Shown one piece after another: positions 24,285-33,499 of a stretch of DNA of 64,000 nt (position 1 is its first letter; every line of letters starts with the position of its first letter). Source of the stretch: Bacteroidota bacterium (GTDB lineage Bacteria > Bacteroidota > Ignavibacteria > Kryptoniales > JAKASW01). Location of the stretch: contig JAKAGT010000013.1 in the NCBI GenBank assembly GCA_021825585.1, positions 62,001 through 126,000 of the forward strand. The letters are read 5' to 3'. The position numbers and the translations under genes were made by a program. The notes beneath the pieces were generated by a model that was given only the letters and a program-made list of their open reading frames with translations, ran no database searches and was not told the origin of the DNA.

Positions 24285-25322
24285 TCATGCTTCTCCCCCG
24301 ACATGCTTAACGATAAACTCCGTGTTTTCGTTTGCATTCTTTACGACGATAGTTTTATCAGGATATTTCTTCCTCCAAACGCGAAAGACTTCATCGGCAA
24401 ATGCCTGTCCGACCAATTCGACCCCTTCAAAATCCAGGATGATTTTTGAAAACTTCTCCAAGCCGGTGAGGATTCGGCGGGCCTGAGATCGGGAGACATA
24501 TCCGGTCGAGGGTTTGTACAGTCTTACCGATACCTCAGTTGCGCCGAATTCATACTCTTCACCCGTGAAACGCGAGAACACACTCGCCAATTTCCTCCGC
24601 GAATTAAGCTGTATGGAAAACACCACCTCAGTGCCTTTGAAGTCTTTGACATCGCGCACAAATATATCGTCGATCAGGTTGTTGAAGATCACTTTCTTCC
24701 TGTCACTCTTGATGACGAGTATATCGGCCACCTTTGAAGTAAAAAAAATCCCCTCCCCCGAATGATAATCCGGGGCGGTCGTTTGTTTACCCTTCAGAAG
24801 ATCCTGTATTGCCTCGAAGGCAGAATTGAGGTGTTTCTTCTCCATAATGTTCCGGTAAATCCCGATACCACGATCCAGAACCGTAAAGTTCAACGAGGAT
24901 TCATCACGGCGTATCTTCACGACTATCTTCTCGGATCTGGAGTGTTCAATGGCATTGTTGAGCATTTCCGTGAAGCCATACTCTATTATTTGTCGGACAT
25001 TATTCGGAAGCGAATGAAAGATTCCCGTCGATGTCCTCGCTTCCTCTAACACGATATCCTCTTGTAATCCGACATTTGTAAGTATACGATGAAACGCAAG
25101 CTGCTCCAGCTTAACCCTGGCGTGGATCTTCTTGTCCACCGGCAGATATCGCGCCTGATTTGCCTTGCCTACAAGTACAAGTTTTCCCTCCTGCTGCATT
25201 TGCTGCAGGACTTTATTGACATAGGAACGTGAGTACCCGGTCGCCTGAATTATGGTCGAGCGCCTGAATTCACCTTTTTTCTTGAGGATGGCGATTATGA
25301 CTTCTCTTATGTCTTTTTTCAT
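24285..25322 (-). CDS. HTH - histidine-kinase-like ATPase - DUF4325 regulator
   Basis: A 345-residue three-part protein. Residues 1-60 form a winged helix-turn-helix (STIIQATGYSRSYVNKVLQQ). Residues 90-235 form a GHKL ATPase with N-box EMLNNAIEHS (119-128), G1 box DRGIG (150-154) and GEGIFF (189-194), without the histidine-phosphotransfer helix. Residues 260-345 match DUF4325, a STAS-like domain (SRSQARRILTGLEKFSKIIL). It resembles anti-sigma-kinase/STAS switching fused to a DNA-binding domain. Its stop lies 4 bp from the last CRISPR repeat. A 12-bp direct repeat GAGTGGTCAACT occurs twice upstream (about 25325 and 25383), a possible operator. Confidence 0.85.
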   Translation of the reverse strand: MKKDIREVIIAILKKKGEFRRSTIIQATGYSRSYVNKVLQQMQQEGKLVLVGKANQARYLPVDKKIHARVKLEQLAFHRILTNVGLQEDIVLEEARTSTGIFHSLPNNVRQIIEYGFTEMLNNAIEHSRSEKIVVKIRRDESSLNFTVLDRGIGIYRNIMEKKHLNSAFEAIQDLLKGKQTTAPDYHSGEGIFFTSKVADILVIKSDRKKVIFNNLIDDIFVRDVKDFKGTEVVFSIQLNSRRKLASVFSRFTGEEYEFGATEVSVRLYKPSTGYVSRSQARRILTGLEKFSKIILDFEGVELVGQAFADEVFRVWRKKYPDKTIVVKNANENTEFIVKHVGGEA

Positions 25323-25568
25323 GATGAGTGGTCAACTCCGCATCGTTCGGCCCACAAAAGTCGACTACCGGAAGCTCTCCGTGAGTGGTCAACTTCTAAT
25401 CCAAATAAGATAAAAAGTTGTCTACTAAGCTTCAAATGATAGCGAACGGCCGCGGCATAAAGGTTGTCCAGGAGTTCAATCGGCCCACTGCTCGCGGTCT
25501 ACATGCGTGACGCACCACCCGCAGTTCAACTGCGGCAGAGAATCCGGCGGATAAGATTGAAAGGAGAG

Positions 25569-26648
25569 TCATACAGGCTGTTCGTGCGTCAGGCAGTGTA
25601 GCGTCCCGAGTCCCCAGACAAGGTCGAGCGCGTGGATCCCGATAACCGCGCGGTCGGTGATGTATTCGCTTATGACACCCAGCGCAACCCTGTCATTCGG
25701 ATCGTCAAACGTCGGGACGAGAACCGCTGCGTTTGAAATATAGAAGTTTGCATAGCTTGCCGGGAGCCTTTGCCCCTTGAAAATGACCGGCCAGGGCATC
25801 GGGAGAAATCCGATTTCCGGCCTCGATCCGTTTTCCAATCTAAAATCCTGGAGGCGTTCCCTGTTTTCAGCCAGTCGCTTGTAGTTGTCGTCGCGCGAAT
25901 CGTCCTCGTGTACCATGAGAATTGTCCGTGGATTAACAAACCTGCAGAGATCATCGACATGTCCGTGAGTGTCGTCGCCTGCGATTCCCTTCCCGAGCCA
26001 GAGAACATTCTCAATGCCGAGATAATCCCGGAACACCATCTCATAATCGCCCTTTGTGAAGCCGGGATTCCGCACCTGGGTCTTATCGTCGAGAAGACAC
26101 TCCTCTGTCGTAAGCAAGGTGCCTGCGCCGTTGTAGTCGATCGATCCTCCCTCAAGGACGACATGCCGGCCGTTGTGTTCGGGCATGAACGATTGAAGAC
26201 GAAGCTTCCTCGATATGAAGCCGGGCAGCCTGCGGTCCTTCTTGTAATTCGGATACTTAGCCCAACCGTTGAACCTGAAATTGACTTGTGCGACGCCGCC
26301 TTCATTCTTCATAAACTGCGGCCCGGAGTCACGTGTCCATCCCCTGTCGGTTTTCATGATGTAGAACTCGACATTCGAGGGGTCAACATTTGCCGCCTTA
26401 AGAACCGCGCGGGCCTGACGTTCGTGTTCTCCGGACTCGACGACAATTCTTGCCTTCTCGCCTGAAGATATTCTCTTCACAATTTCCGCATACACCCAGG
26501 GTATCGGCGGGAATTTCCCCGGCCAGTCGCTCTTGTTGTGCGGCCAGCCGAGCCAGGTAGCTTCGTGTCTCTCCCACTCCGCGGGGAGGCGGTAACCAGA
26601 CTCAGCCGGTATGCCATCCTGATTTTTTCTTTTGCTCTCGTCTGCCAA
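25569..26648 (-). CDS. aguA: Agmatine deiminase
   Basis: A 359-residue member of the agmatine deiminase/PAD fold, converting agmatine to N-carbamoylputrescine and ammonia. Visible motifs: WERHEATWLGWPHN, WTRDSGP, GGSIDYNGAGTLLTTEECLL, HGHVDDLCRF (catalytic His/Asp) and the C-terminal nucleophile Cys in GTLHCLTHEQ. The start shown is TTG. No ATG precedes the conserved region, and the start lies at the edge of an AT-rich dispersed repeat (26647-26785), so the 5' end may have been altered. It is paired with the amidase gene upstream. Confidence 0.92.
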   Translation of the reverse strand: MADESKRKNQDGIPAESGYRLPAEWERHEATWLGWPHNKSDWPGKFPPIPWVYAEIVKRISSGEKARIVVESGEHERQARAVLKAANVDPSNVEFYIMKTDRGWTRDSGPQFMKNEGGVAQVNFRFNGWAKYPNYKKDRRLPGFISRKLRLQSFMPEHNGRHVVLEGGSIDYNGAGTLLTTEECLLDDKTQVRNPGFTKGDYEMVFRDYLGIENVLWLGKGIAGDDTHGHVDDLCRFVNPRTILMVHEDDSRDDNYKRLAENRERLQDFRLENGSRPEIGFLPMPWPVIFKGQRLPASYANFYISNAAVLVPTFDDPNDRVALGVISEYITDRAVIGIHALDLVWGLGTLHCLTHEQPV

Positions 26649-26785
26649 ATTCCAAATCCTAAATTCTAAATCCTAAGCAAACTCGAAATCCAAAATTCAA
26701 AAACATTTTGTCCCAATTGTGTCTGCCGTTTCAAGCACTTTGGCTTTGGAATTTTGATTTTTTTAGAGTTTAGAGTTTTGTTGCC
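26649..26785. repeat. Self-complementary AT-rich dispersed repeat
   Basis: The sequence carries runs of AATTCCAAATCC / TAAATTCTAAATCC on one side and the loose inverse (TTTGGAATTTTGATTT, AGAGTTTAGAGTTTTG) on the other. Similar text is found between the tRNA genes at 6571-6660. Confidence 0.5.
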
Positions 26786-26804
26786 CGTTCCAAAGATCGC
26801 GCTT

Positions 26805-27743
26805 CTAGCTGCCAATGAATCTCTCTTTGATGCCATCGTACGCATCTATCCTCCTGTCCCTGAGGAACGGCCAGTTCTGCCTGATGTATTCGATTCGTCC
26901 GGGATCGATTTCAGCCGTCAATATTTCCTCCTGATCGGCGGAGGCCTGGGATATTATCTTTCCCTGTGGGTCCGATACAAATGATTGCCCCCAGAATTCT
27001 ATGCCGGCGCTCCCCGGACTCAGCTTTTCAAGCCCGACCCGGTTGACTGCTGCGACATACACGCCGTTCGCGATTGCATGACCGCGCTGAATAGTAAGCC
27101 ACGACTCGAACTGCGCTTTCCCGTGCTCCGCCTTCTCATGGGGATGCCATCCGATAGCCGTCGGGTAAAACAGGATTTCCGCCCCCTGCAGGGCAGTCAG
27201 CCTCGCCGCCTCGGGATACCACTGATCCCAGCAGACCAGTGTCCCGATGTTTCCATACTCAGTCCTGAATGTTTTGAATCCGAGATCGCCCGGCGCAAAA
27301 TAGAACTTCTCATAGAAGCCCGGGTCGTCGGGAATGTGCATCTTCCTGTAGACGCCCGCAATTTCCCCGTTTGAACCGATAACCGCAGCGGTGTTATGGT
27401 ATACTCCGGCTGCGCGTTTCTCGAACAATGGGACGACTACCGCCACTTTGTATTTCTTCGCCAATTTGGAAATTGCCCGCGTCGACGGGCCCGGTATGGT
27501 CTCCGCAAGTCCGAAGTTCCTGATGTCCTCGACCTGGCAGAAGTACCTGGACCGGAACATTTCCGGCAGGCATATTACCCGGGCGCCCTGCCTGGCGGCT
27601 TTTTCTACCAGCGACACCGCTTTCTTCAGATTGGCGTTTACATCATCTTCCATCGCCATCTGTACCAGGCCGACCGTAAACTTGCCAGGATTCTCTCCGG
27701 TTTCGGCCCGTGGCCGACGGACCGGTGCGGTCTTTTGCTTCAT
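26805..27743 (-). CDS. aguB: N-carbamoylputrescine amidase
   Basis: A 312-residue nitrilase-superfamily enzyme with the catalytic triad Glu (CLPEMF), Lys (YRKMHIPDD) and Cys (LVCWDQWYPEAARL). The WDQWYPE text and the PGFYEKFYFAPGD loop are typical of plant/bacterial N-carbamoylputrescine amidases, which release putrescine, CO2 and ammonia. ATG at 27743 has GGAG about 9 nt upstream, better than the TTG five codons earlier. With aguA it completes the agmatine-to-putrescine route. Confidence 0.92.
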   Translation of the reverse strand: MKQKTAPVRRPRAETGENPGKFTVGLVQMAMEDDVNANLKKAVSLVEKAARQGARVICLPEMFRSRYFCQVEDIRNFGLAETIPGPSTRAISKLAKKYKVAVVVPLFEKRAAGVYHNTAAVIGSNGEIAGVYRKMHIPDDPGFYEKFYFAPGDLGFKTFRTEYGNIGTLVCWDQWYPEAARLTALQGAEILFYPTAIGWHPHEKAEHGKAQFESWLTIQRGHAIANGVYVAAVNRVGLEKLSPGSAGIEFWGQSFVSDPQGKIISQASADQEEILTAEIDPGRIEYIRQNWPFLRDRRIDAYDGIKERFIGS

Positions 27744-27806
27744 CACGCTATTCTCCAATGATTGGGAAAAACCGAGAATAAGATACTAAAAGTACCGGAA
27801 AGAGTA

Positions 27807-28436
27807 TTATACTTTTCTTCTTATTGACATTGACTCCGCATGATTAGTCACCGTGACGTCAAGGTCCTTGAGTATCCCGTCGCCGACGTCATAAATCCAG
27901 CCGTGAACGTTCAGTTCCGCTCCCCTGTCCCAGGCGCTTTGAACGAATGACGTCCGGCAAACATTCCACACCTGCTCCATGACATTCAGTTCACAGAGGA
28001 GGTTAAGTTTGGCAGGACCGTCAGGATGAGTATCAAGCAGCGCGGAATGATGCCGGTAGATATCCCTTATATACTGCAGCCAGTTGTCCATCAGCCCGTG
28101 GCTTTCCTTGTCCACCGCTGCTCTCACCCCGCCGCATCCGTAGTGGCCGCAGACGATAATGTGCTTCACTTTCAGAGCCTCCACGGCAAATTGGATGACG
28201 GAAAGGCAGTTTAGGTCCGAGTGGACGACAAGGTTAGCTATGTTTCTGTGGACGAAAATCTCTCCCGGAAGGAGGTCGACGATCTCAGTCGCGGGAACGC
28301 GGCTGTCTGAGCAGCCGATCCACAGGTATTCCGGCGCCTGCTGGTTTGAGAGCCGCAGGAAAAAGTCAGGGTCCCGCTCCTTGATTGCCGCGGCCCATCT
28401 GCTGTTTCTATCGAAAAGTGTCTTTAAAGTTCTCAT
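27807..28436 (-). CDS. can: Beta-class carbonic anhydrase
   Basis: A 209-residue enzyme with the zinc ligands Cys (WIGCSDSRVPA), then His and Cys (IIVCGHYGCGGVRAA) and the Asp-Arg dyad in CSDSR. It interconverts CO2 and bicarbonate. GGAGATAG precedes the ATG. It sits between the putrescine genes and a PLP decarboxylase, all on one strand. The neighbouring reactions release CO2, so a supporting role is plausible. Confidence 0.93.
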   Translation of the reverse strand: MRTLKTLFDRNSRWAAAIKERDPDFFLRLSNQQAPEYLWIGCSDSRVPATEIVDLLPGEIFVHRNIANLVVHSDLNCLSVIQFAVEALKVKHIIVCGHYGCGGVRAAVDKESHGLMDNWLQYIRDIYRHHSALLDTHPDGPAKLNLLCELNVMEQVWNVCRTSFVQSAWDRGAELNVHGWIYDVGDGILKDLDVTVTNHAESMSIRRKV

Positions 28437-28519
28437 TACTATCTATCTCCAAATCTCATCTCACACGTCTGGCCGACTGTACTTCGTTCCGTTATCGCAA
28501 TACCGGATTCTTCCGGTGC

Positions 28520-30061
28520 TCAAAAGCGGCCTCTCTGTTTCTTGACTTCATGTCTTCGCGGCTTCTTAACTCCCCCGCCAGGCATCGTCTTGATCGCAGC
28601 GTCGTCAATAATCTCCCAGATGCGATCTATCCACTCCAGGTGCTCCGGTTTCATAAGAACAGATCTCAGGCACGTGATGGTTTCCGAGTTTTTCTCCATC
28701 CGTGCCGACCCAACGTCAAAGAAATCTGCCGGAAGTTCCGCCAGGGCCAGGTGAAGGTTGTTGTTTGCTGCCTCATTGAATATTGCCCTGGAAAGAGAGG
28801 AGGCTTCTGTGACAGTCTTTGCGAAGGGCGCCCAAACGACGATGTCGAGCTCCGGAGGAAACGCCGTGACAAACCGGCTATCCTCCCTGATTCTATCATA
28901 CAAATGAAGCGCGGCATCGCGGCAATTCTCCAGGGACCTGGCGAACTCTCCTCCCTTCTCAAGCGGCAGGAGTTTTTGTGTCGCCCATAGCCCGACAGCG
29001 GAAGCGCCGGCTCTCGAACATTCCAGGCTGATCTCGCCGAGGTGCAGCTCTTCCGACGTGAAGTATGTGTACGGTGAATCGTGCTTGTAAAATCTAGCCA
29101 CTTTCGGGTCCTTGAATAGCACGCAGCCGCAGGCATAAGGCTGAAGCCCGTGCTTGTGCGGGTCTACCACGATTGAATCGGCCTCGCCGAGTCTGTCGAA
29201 TACCTCGCGCGTTTCTTCTGTTAGATTCCCAGCCAGCGTGTAGTAGCCGCCGTATGCGGAGTCGGCATGAAGTCGGAAACCGTATTGTTCGCGAAGGTCG
29301 AAGAGCTGCGGCAGAGGGTCAATCGAGCCGGTTGCCGTTGTACCGATAGTAGCGACAACAGTCCCGACATCTCCTGCATCCAGACGTTTCTTCAATGCGT
29401 CGAGATCCATCCTGCCTATTCGATCACATGGTACCGGCTGAAAATCCAGGCCGAGCACCGCGCTGATGCGCGAGTGAGTATAGTGGGCCTGCTCCGATGC
29501 AACTACTTTCTTCCCGGGATTGAGCTGTCCGGCAACCCACAGGGCTTCAAGGTTTGCCATTGTGCCACCGCCGGTCAGGTGACCAAGATGGGGCTTCCAT
29601 CCGAACATGCGGGCGATCTCTGCAACAGCCTCCTTCTCCATCTTCGAGCTGGCTCGTCCACCGTCCAGAGCGTGGTTGTTCGGGTTGATCCACATCGAAA
29701 GCATGTAGGCAATTCGTGCGATCGGGTGAGGCGGCTTAAGCATCTGTCCCGCATATAAAGGATGGAAGTAGGGATAGTTGTCCCTCATGCGTTCGGCAAC
29801 TTCACTGAGGATCTCTTCGAAATTTCTTTTGTTCCTAAGCGGGGTTGTCGCTGGCGGCAGATCAGCAAAGCCCTCCTCCAGCTTGTCGAGAGCCGAGCGC
29901 AGGATATCGAGCGACTCCTTCTCAAAAGAGAACTTCGACGGTCTGTTCTTCCGCCCTTTCATTTCCCTCATCCCATTTCCTGCTTCTACCTTCTTCCTTC
30001 TGTTTTCTACCATATGCTTTGCAGCTTTTCTTCTCCTAGACAGCTTCGATCGCTTCGCCAA
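28520..30061 (-). CDS. Group II PLP-dependent amino-acid decarboxylase
   Basis: A 513-residue member of the glutamate/tyrosine/aromatic decarboxylase family. The PLP Schiff-base lysine is in VVDPHKHGLQPYACGC. The cofactor-binding segments GGTMANLEALW, ASEQAHYTHSR and HADSAYGGYY are present. Start is TTG with GGAGG 7 nt upstream. The basic N-terminal 40 residues are unusual. The substrate is unclear. Group II enzymes act on aromatic acids, glutamate, aspartate or diaminobutyrate, and arginine decarboxylases are usually of other folds, so a link to the agmatine genes is not proven. Confidence 0.85.
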   Translation of the reverse strand: MAKRSKLSRRRKAAKHMVENRRKKVEAGNGMREMKGRKNRPSKFSFEKESLDILRSALDKLEEGFADLPPATTPLRNKRNFEEILSEVAERMRDNYPYFHPLYAGQMLKPPHPIARIAYMLSMWINPNNHALDGGRASSKMEKEAVAEIARMFGWKPHLGHLTGGGTMANLEALWVAGQLNPGKKVVASEQAHYTHSRISAVLGLDFQPVPCDRIGRMDLDALKKRLDAGDVGTVVATIGTTATGSIDPLPQLFDLREQYGFRLHADSAYGGYYTLAGNLTEETREVFDRLGEADSIVVDPHKHGLQPYACGCVLFKDPKVARFYKHDSPYTYFTSEELHLGEISLECSRAGASAVGLWATQKLLPLEKGGEFARSLENCRDAALHLYDRIREDSRFVTAFPPELDIVVWAPFAKTVTEASSLSRAIFNEAANNNLHLALAELPADFFDVGSARMEKNSETITCLRSVLMKPEHLEWIDRIWEIIDDAAIKTMPGGGVKKPRRHEVKKQRGRF

Positions 30062-30215
30062 GTTAACCTCCGAATATCTACTGATAGACTGCTGAGTGAC
30101 AATTTAAGAATGCGGGCCAAGCGAAGCCAACTTACGAAGGTCCAGGTGGGAATACGGTGATAATAGGGTGAAAGAGACGGATCGAGTTGCATATATTACA
30201 TTGTGAGGAGGAAAA

Positions 30216-30584
30216 ATGGGAATAACGACGCTGAAGCTGCAGGTGGCTAACCCGGCAAATCCCGCGAAGCGGGAAATACTGGAAATGATAGTTGATTCCG
30301 GGGCGGTCTATTCCGTTGTACCGGCTTCGATTTTAAGGAGGCTCAAAATCAAGCCGGTCGCAAAAGAGGAGTTCCGTCTGGCAGACGGGAGTACCATTAC
30401 TCGCAAGAAGGGTGTTGCCTTATTCATATATGACAATAAGAAAGGCGGCGCCGATGTAATCTTTGGGGAGGAGGAGGACGCGACGCTACTCGGGGCACTC
30501 ACTCTTGAGGCTCTCGGCCTCGCTCTCGATCCCCTGCGACGGGAGCTGAAACCGATTCCGCTTATCCTCGCAAGACAAAACTAG
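30216..30584 (+). CDS. Small retropepsin-like aspartic protease family protein
   Basis: A 122-residue protein with the aspartic-protease catalytic motif in MIVDSGAVYSVVP (Asp-Ser-Gly) and the closing LLGALTLEALGLALDPLRRE typical of small bacterial retropepsin-like (clan AA) proteins, which probably act as dimers. GAGGAGG lies before the ATG. The 30250-30275 segment is locally palindromic (CCCGCGAAGCGGG). Its substrate and role are unknown. Confidence 0.8.
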   Translation: MGITTLKLQVANPANPAKREILEMIVDSGAVYSVVPASILRRLKIKPVAKEEFRLADGSTITRKKGVALFIYDNKKGGADVIFGEEEDATLLGALTLEALGLALDPLRRELKPIPLILARQN

Positions 30585-30653
30585 AACGAAAATAGGTTTG
30601 GATTAAAGGCCGGTACGGGTCCCGCCTTTCCGGCATAATGCACCGAATTCAGA

Positions 30654-32117
30654 TCAACGGGCCGGGCGAGTCTTTTCGGCTATCCAGTCTGCAATTATTG
30701 AAAGTGCCTTCGGAGAGAACGTCTCCTGAATGGCTGCATATTCAGTGGGAGAGCCGGTCTTCGCGTCCTGGAAGAGGTGGTTCAGCCCATCGAGTTCCAT
30801 CGTCTTAATATCCTCGTCCCCCCCTTTCTTGAGTGCATCCTCAACAGCGGGGAGGTTCTCGGAAGGTGGAACCTGCAGGTCCTTGCTTCCCCAGAGCGCC
30901 AGGACCGGACATTTCACTTTCTCCAGCGCCGGTCGAGGGTCATAGGTGAGAAACGACTTCATCCAGGGCGACAGCAGGAAATTCAACTGGCCATTTATGA
31001 ACGCCGACGCTTCTTCTCGCTGCGCGGCACTGACCATGCCAAGGCGTACCAGTCCGTCCTCGAGTATTTTTCTGAGCCTTTGCTCGGCCTTCGCCGAATC
31101 CTTTTCAGTCTTTACGACCGCAAACAACTGCTGCTGCAGACTCCGGTTGATCTCAATGATACTGTCGGGCGCACCGTTGGCTTTCATAATAAGCGCTCCC
31201 TGGCTCGTGAGAATACGTTCTCCGGGCAGGCCCGGCGCACCCAGAAGTACCATGAATGCAACGTGGTGCGATTCGTCCGCGACCATCGGAGCGATGATCC
31301 CGCCTTCGCTGTGACCTATGAGACCGATCTCATTGTGTTTGATCTCGCTGAGCGATTCCAGGTACCTTACGCCCGCCATGGCATCGGAGGCAAAGTCTTT
31401 CAGTGTTGCAGTCTGAAAATTTCCGGTCGATTCCCCTATTCCTCTGTCGTCCACTCTCAGGACCGCTATCCCGTTCCGGGTCAGGTAATCGGCAAGCACC
31501 AGAAATATCTTATGCCCCATTACGGTCTCGTCCCTGTCCATGGGGCCCGACCCCGGAATAAGCAGGACAGCCGGAAATCTCCCGATGGAATCCGGCAGCG
31601 TGAGCGTCCCGGCCAACTTTATGTGTGCATCCTCGTTTTCAAACGTAACATCCCTGGATATATACGTCGCTCCGTGGATTTCAGACTGCCCGTGATCCTT
31701 CATATTCTGTGTCGTGCCGGATTGTTGTGAAGCGTCTTTGTGCGGAGAGAAGAAGAGTCCTGCGACTTCTCCGCTCTTGTCGAACACCAGCCTGATATCC
31801 TGGTATGACCTGGCGAACTTGCACGTCACGATTACAATGTCGTGGCCCTTGACTTCGAACGTCGTATCCTGGAGCTGGGCCTCCAGATTACCCGAGTCCT
31901 TGATGAGCGAGACCCACACGTCGCGGAGCCTGCTCTCAGGCGCGGCCTTCTTCATAGTGCTGTCGAACAGCGACATGACCTCCTTGTACTTGCCTTCATT
32001 CAATAGGGAGATAATCTTGCGGGCAGACTTCACGTTATCGCCGCCTGAAGCTGAAACAACGGCCGGGATGAATATCAACATTATAAGTGATGCCGCCCGT
32101 AGCAAACTATTTTTCAT
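30654..32117 (-). CDS. Secreted alpha/beta hydrolase with DUF3887-like N-terminal domain
   Basis: A signal peptide (AASLIMLIFIPAVVSASG) is followed by a small alpha+beta domain like DUF3887 (residues 25-125) and an alpha/beta hydrolase domain from about 150. The nucleophile elbow is GHSEGG, the oxyanion region is LLIPGSGPMDRDE, and acid and His lie near LWGSKDLQVP and LDGLNHLF. Together this resembles exported esterases/peptidases of the DUF3887-hydrolase type. 487 residues. Substrate unknown. Confidence 0.88.
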   Translation of the reverse strand: MKNSLLRAASLIMLIFIPAVVSASGGDNVKSARKIISLLNEGKYKEVMSLFDSTMKKAAPESRLRDVWVSLIKDSGNLEAQLQDTTFEVKGHDIVIVTCKFARSYQDIRLVFDKSGEVAGLFFSPHKDASQQSGTTQNMKDHGQSEIHGATYISRDVTFENEDAHIKLAGTLTLPDSIGRFPAVLLIPGSGPMDRDETVMGHKIFLVLADYLTRNGIAVLRVDDRGIGESTGNFQTATLKDFASDAMAGVRYLESLSEIKHNEIGLIGHSEGGIIAPMVADESHHVAFMVLLGAPGLPGERILTSQGALIMKANGAPDSIIEINRSLQQQLFAVVKTEKDSAKAEQRLRKILEDGLVRLGMVSAAQREEASAFINGQLNFLLSPWMKSFLTYDPRPALEKVKCPVLALWGSKDLQVPPSENLPAVEDALKKGGDEDIKTMELDGLNHLFQDAKTGSPTEYAAIQETFSPKALSIIADWIAEKTRPAR

Positions 32118-32355
32118 TGTAAAAGCATTCCTTTCCGGTATGTTTCAACCCAAACCACGTGAGACATCCGAAGCACGGAGAAAAGGCTCTATTGTGTTCT
32201 CTCTGTGTCCCCGTCTTCCTGTGTTTAAAATAAAATCACGGCAAAGACTGGATGTACTGAGAAAATAGCGACTCCCATTTCCGCCATGTCTCCGTGATTA
32301 TCTGTATTTAACCAGTCCGTGCTGAACTTCGTCATATCCTGCTCAAACGGGCGCG
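32118..32355. repeat. Spacer with 'cacagag' type dispersed repeat
   Basis: Around 32150-32225 the text CGAAGCACGGAGAAAAGGCTC ... CTCTCTGTGTCCC is a diverged copy of the repeat at 9960-10030. No gene was found here. Confidence 0.45.
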
Positions 32356-33021
32356 TCATTCAACCGACCTGCCCGGAACCTTGGGCTTTTGCAGCCGCTT
32401 GTACAGTATGAAAGAATAACCCACCGGAATAAACGCGGCCAGCAGGACAACGATCAGCGATATTGTCGGGCTCATTTTCAGTAACGCCGCAACTACGTAC
32501 AGAAACCCTGCAGCGGTGAACATCCATCCGCCGAGGATGTGCGTCTTCTTCCAGACAATCTCCGAAGAAATCGTCCATGGCGTCTTTATCCCGATGAACC
32601 AGTTCTGCGGAAACTTAGGCATGTAGTTGCCGAGCACAACCAGAAGGATACCTAACAGTACGCCCATGTAGTTCACGTAAGTCTTACCGCCCAGGGCGGC
32701 GTTGATGCTCATGATGAAGATTACGGCAAATACGACGAGCATTACGTCGCGGATGATGAGGAGTATTTTGAACTTGGGCTCGATCTTCTTCCTGAGCGGA
32801 TCGATGAAGGGGAGGAAAGAGATCAACAGGTATGTGAGTATGATAATTGCGCCCCACATCACGAAGAACGCATTCTTTCCGGTCCACCCGTTCACCTTCC
32901 CCTGAAAGTCGAAGTGACTCGGCATTCGGGCCGGGAGGATAGGATAGTAGTGAATTGAGATAATAACCAGTGCCGCGAGCACGGCTATCCCCAGTATCTC
33001 TCTTTTCCAGCTCATCTTCAT
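32356..33021 (-). CDS. SdpI/DUF1648 family membrane protein
   Basis: A 221-residue polytopic membrane protein (about six helices, the first at REILGIAVLAALVIISIHYY) with the DUF1648 signature PARMPSHFDFQGKVNGW and the SdpI-family segment NWFIGIKTPWTISSEIVWKKTH. The Bacillus relative confers immunity to SdpC toxin, but many homologs are found without toxin genes, as here. Its start overlaps the stop of the ArsR-type gene upstream (ATGA), an operon like sdpRI. Confidence 0.88.
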   Translation of the reverse strand: MKMSWKREILGIAVLAALVIISIHYYPILPARMPSHFDFQGKVNGWTGKNAFFVMWGAIIILTYLLISFLPFIDPLRKKIEPKFKILLIIRDVMLVVFAVIFIMSINAALGGKTYVNYMGVLLGILLVVLGNYMPKFPQNWFIGIKTPWTISSEIVWKKTHILGGWMFTAAGFLYVVAALLKMSPTISLIVVLLAAFIPVGYSFILYKRLQKPKVPGRSVE

Positions 33022-33296
33022 TGTTTCTTCCCCTTTTTGGTTATCGACGCCATGTATTCCAGGGCCATCTCGAATATGGTCATGTTCAGCGAATACCGGA
33101 TAAACTGCCCTTCGCGTGTGGTCTCCACGAGCTCCGCCCTCTTGAGTATGTCGAGGTGATGCGAGAGGGTGGGCTGGCTGACGTTCATGCGTTCAAGCAT
33201 TTCGGATGGAGTCAGGTCTTCTCCCTTCAGGTTCTCGACGACCTGCCTTCTGGTAGGGTCGCTCAGCGCGGCGAATATCAGTCCGAGGTTTTTCAT
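33018..33296 (-). CDS. ArsR/SdpR-family transcriptional repressor
   Basis: A 92-residue winged-helix protein (ALSDPTRRQVVENL, then PSEMLERMNVSQPTLSHHLD as recognition helix). ATG at 33296 is preferred over the TTG three codons upstream because it matches family length. No metal-binding Cys is evident, as in SdpR. It is translationally coupled to the SdpI-like gene and should autoregulate the pair. Confidence 0.9.
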   Translation of the reverse strand: MKNLGLIFAALSDPTRRQVVENLKGEDLTPSEMLERMNVSQPTLSHHLDILKRAELVETTREGQFIRYSLNMTIFEMALEYMASITKKGKKQ

Positions 33297-33499
33297 TTTT
33301 GACAATGTTTATATGTACAATAATACATACATCCCAGATTGTCAAGAGAGGAAAGTTGGAGGTGAGGAAAAAGGAGAAAGGAAGGTCGGATTCATCTGGC
33401 GGGCGTGGTCCAATTCAAACACTGAGGCACAGAGACAAGGAGAGAATGTCCCCGGCGTCGGTTAAAACTGCCGCCTTGTAAGAAGCGTGAACATCGGCA
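33297..33499. other. Spacer with short dispersed repeat
   Basis: It contains AAACACTGAGGCACAGAGACA (33417-33437), a copy of the 'cacagag' repeat. No gene was seen. Confidence 0.4.

Noticed and set aside
32356-33296. A complete SDP cannibalism system
   Set aside because: Only immunity-like and regulator-like genes are present; no SdpA/B/C genes lie nearby.
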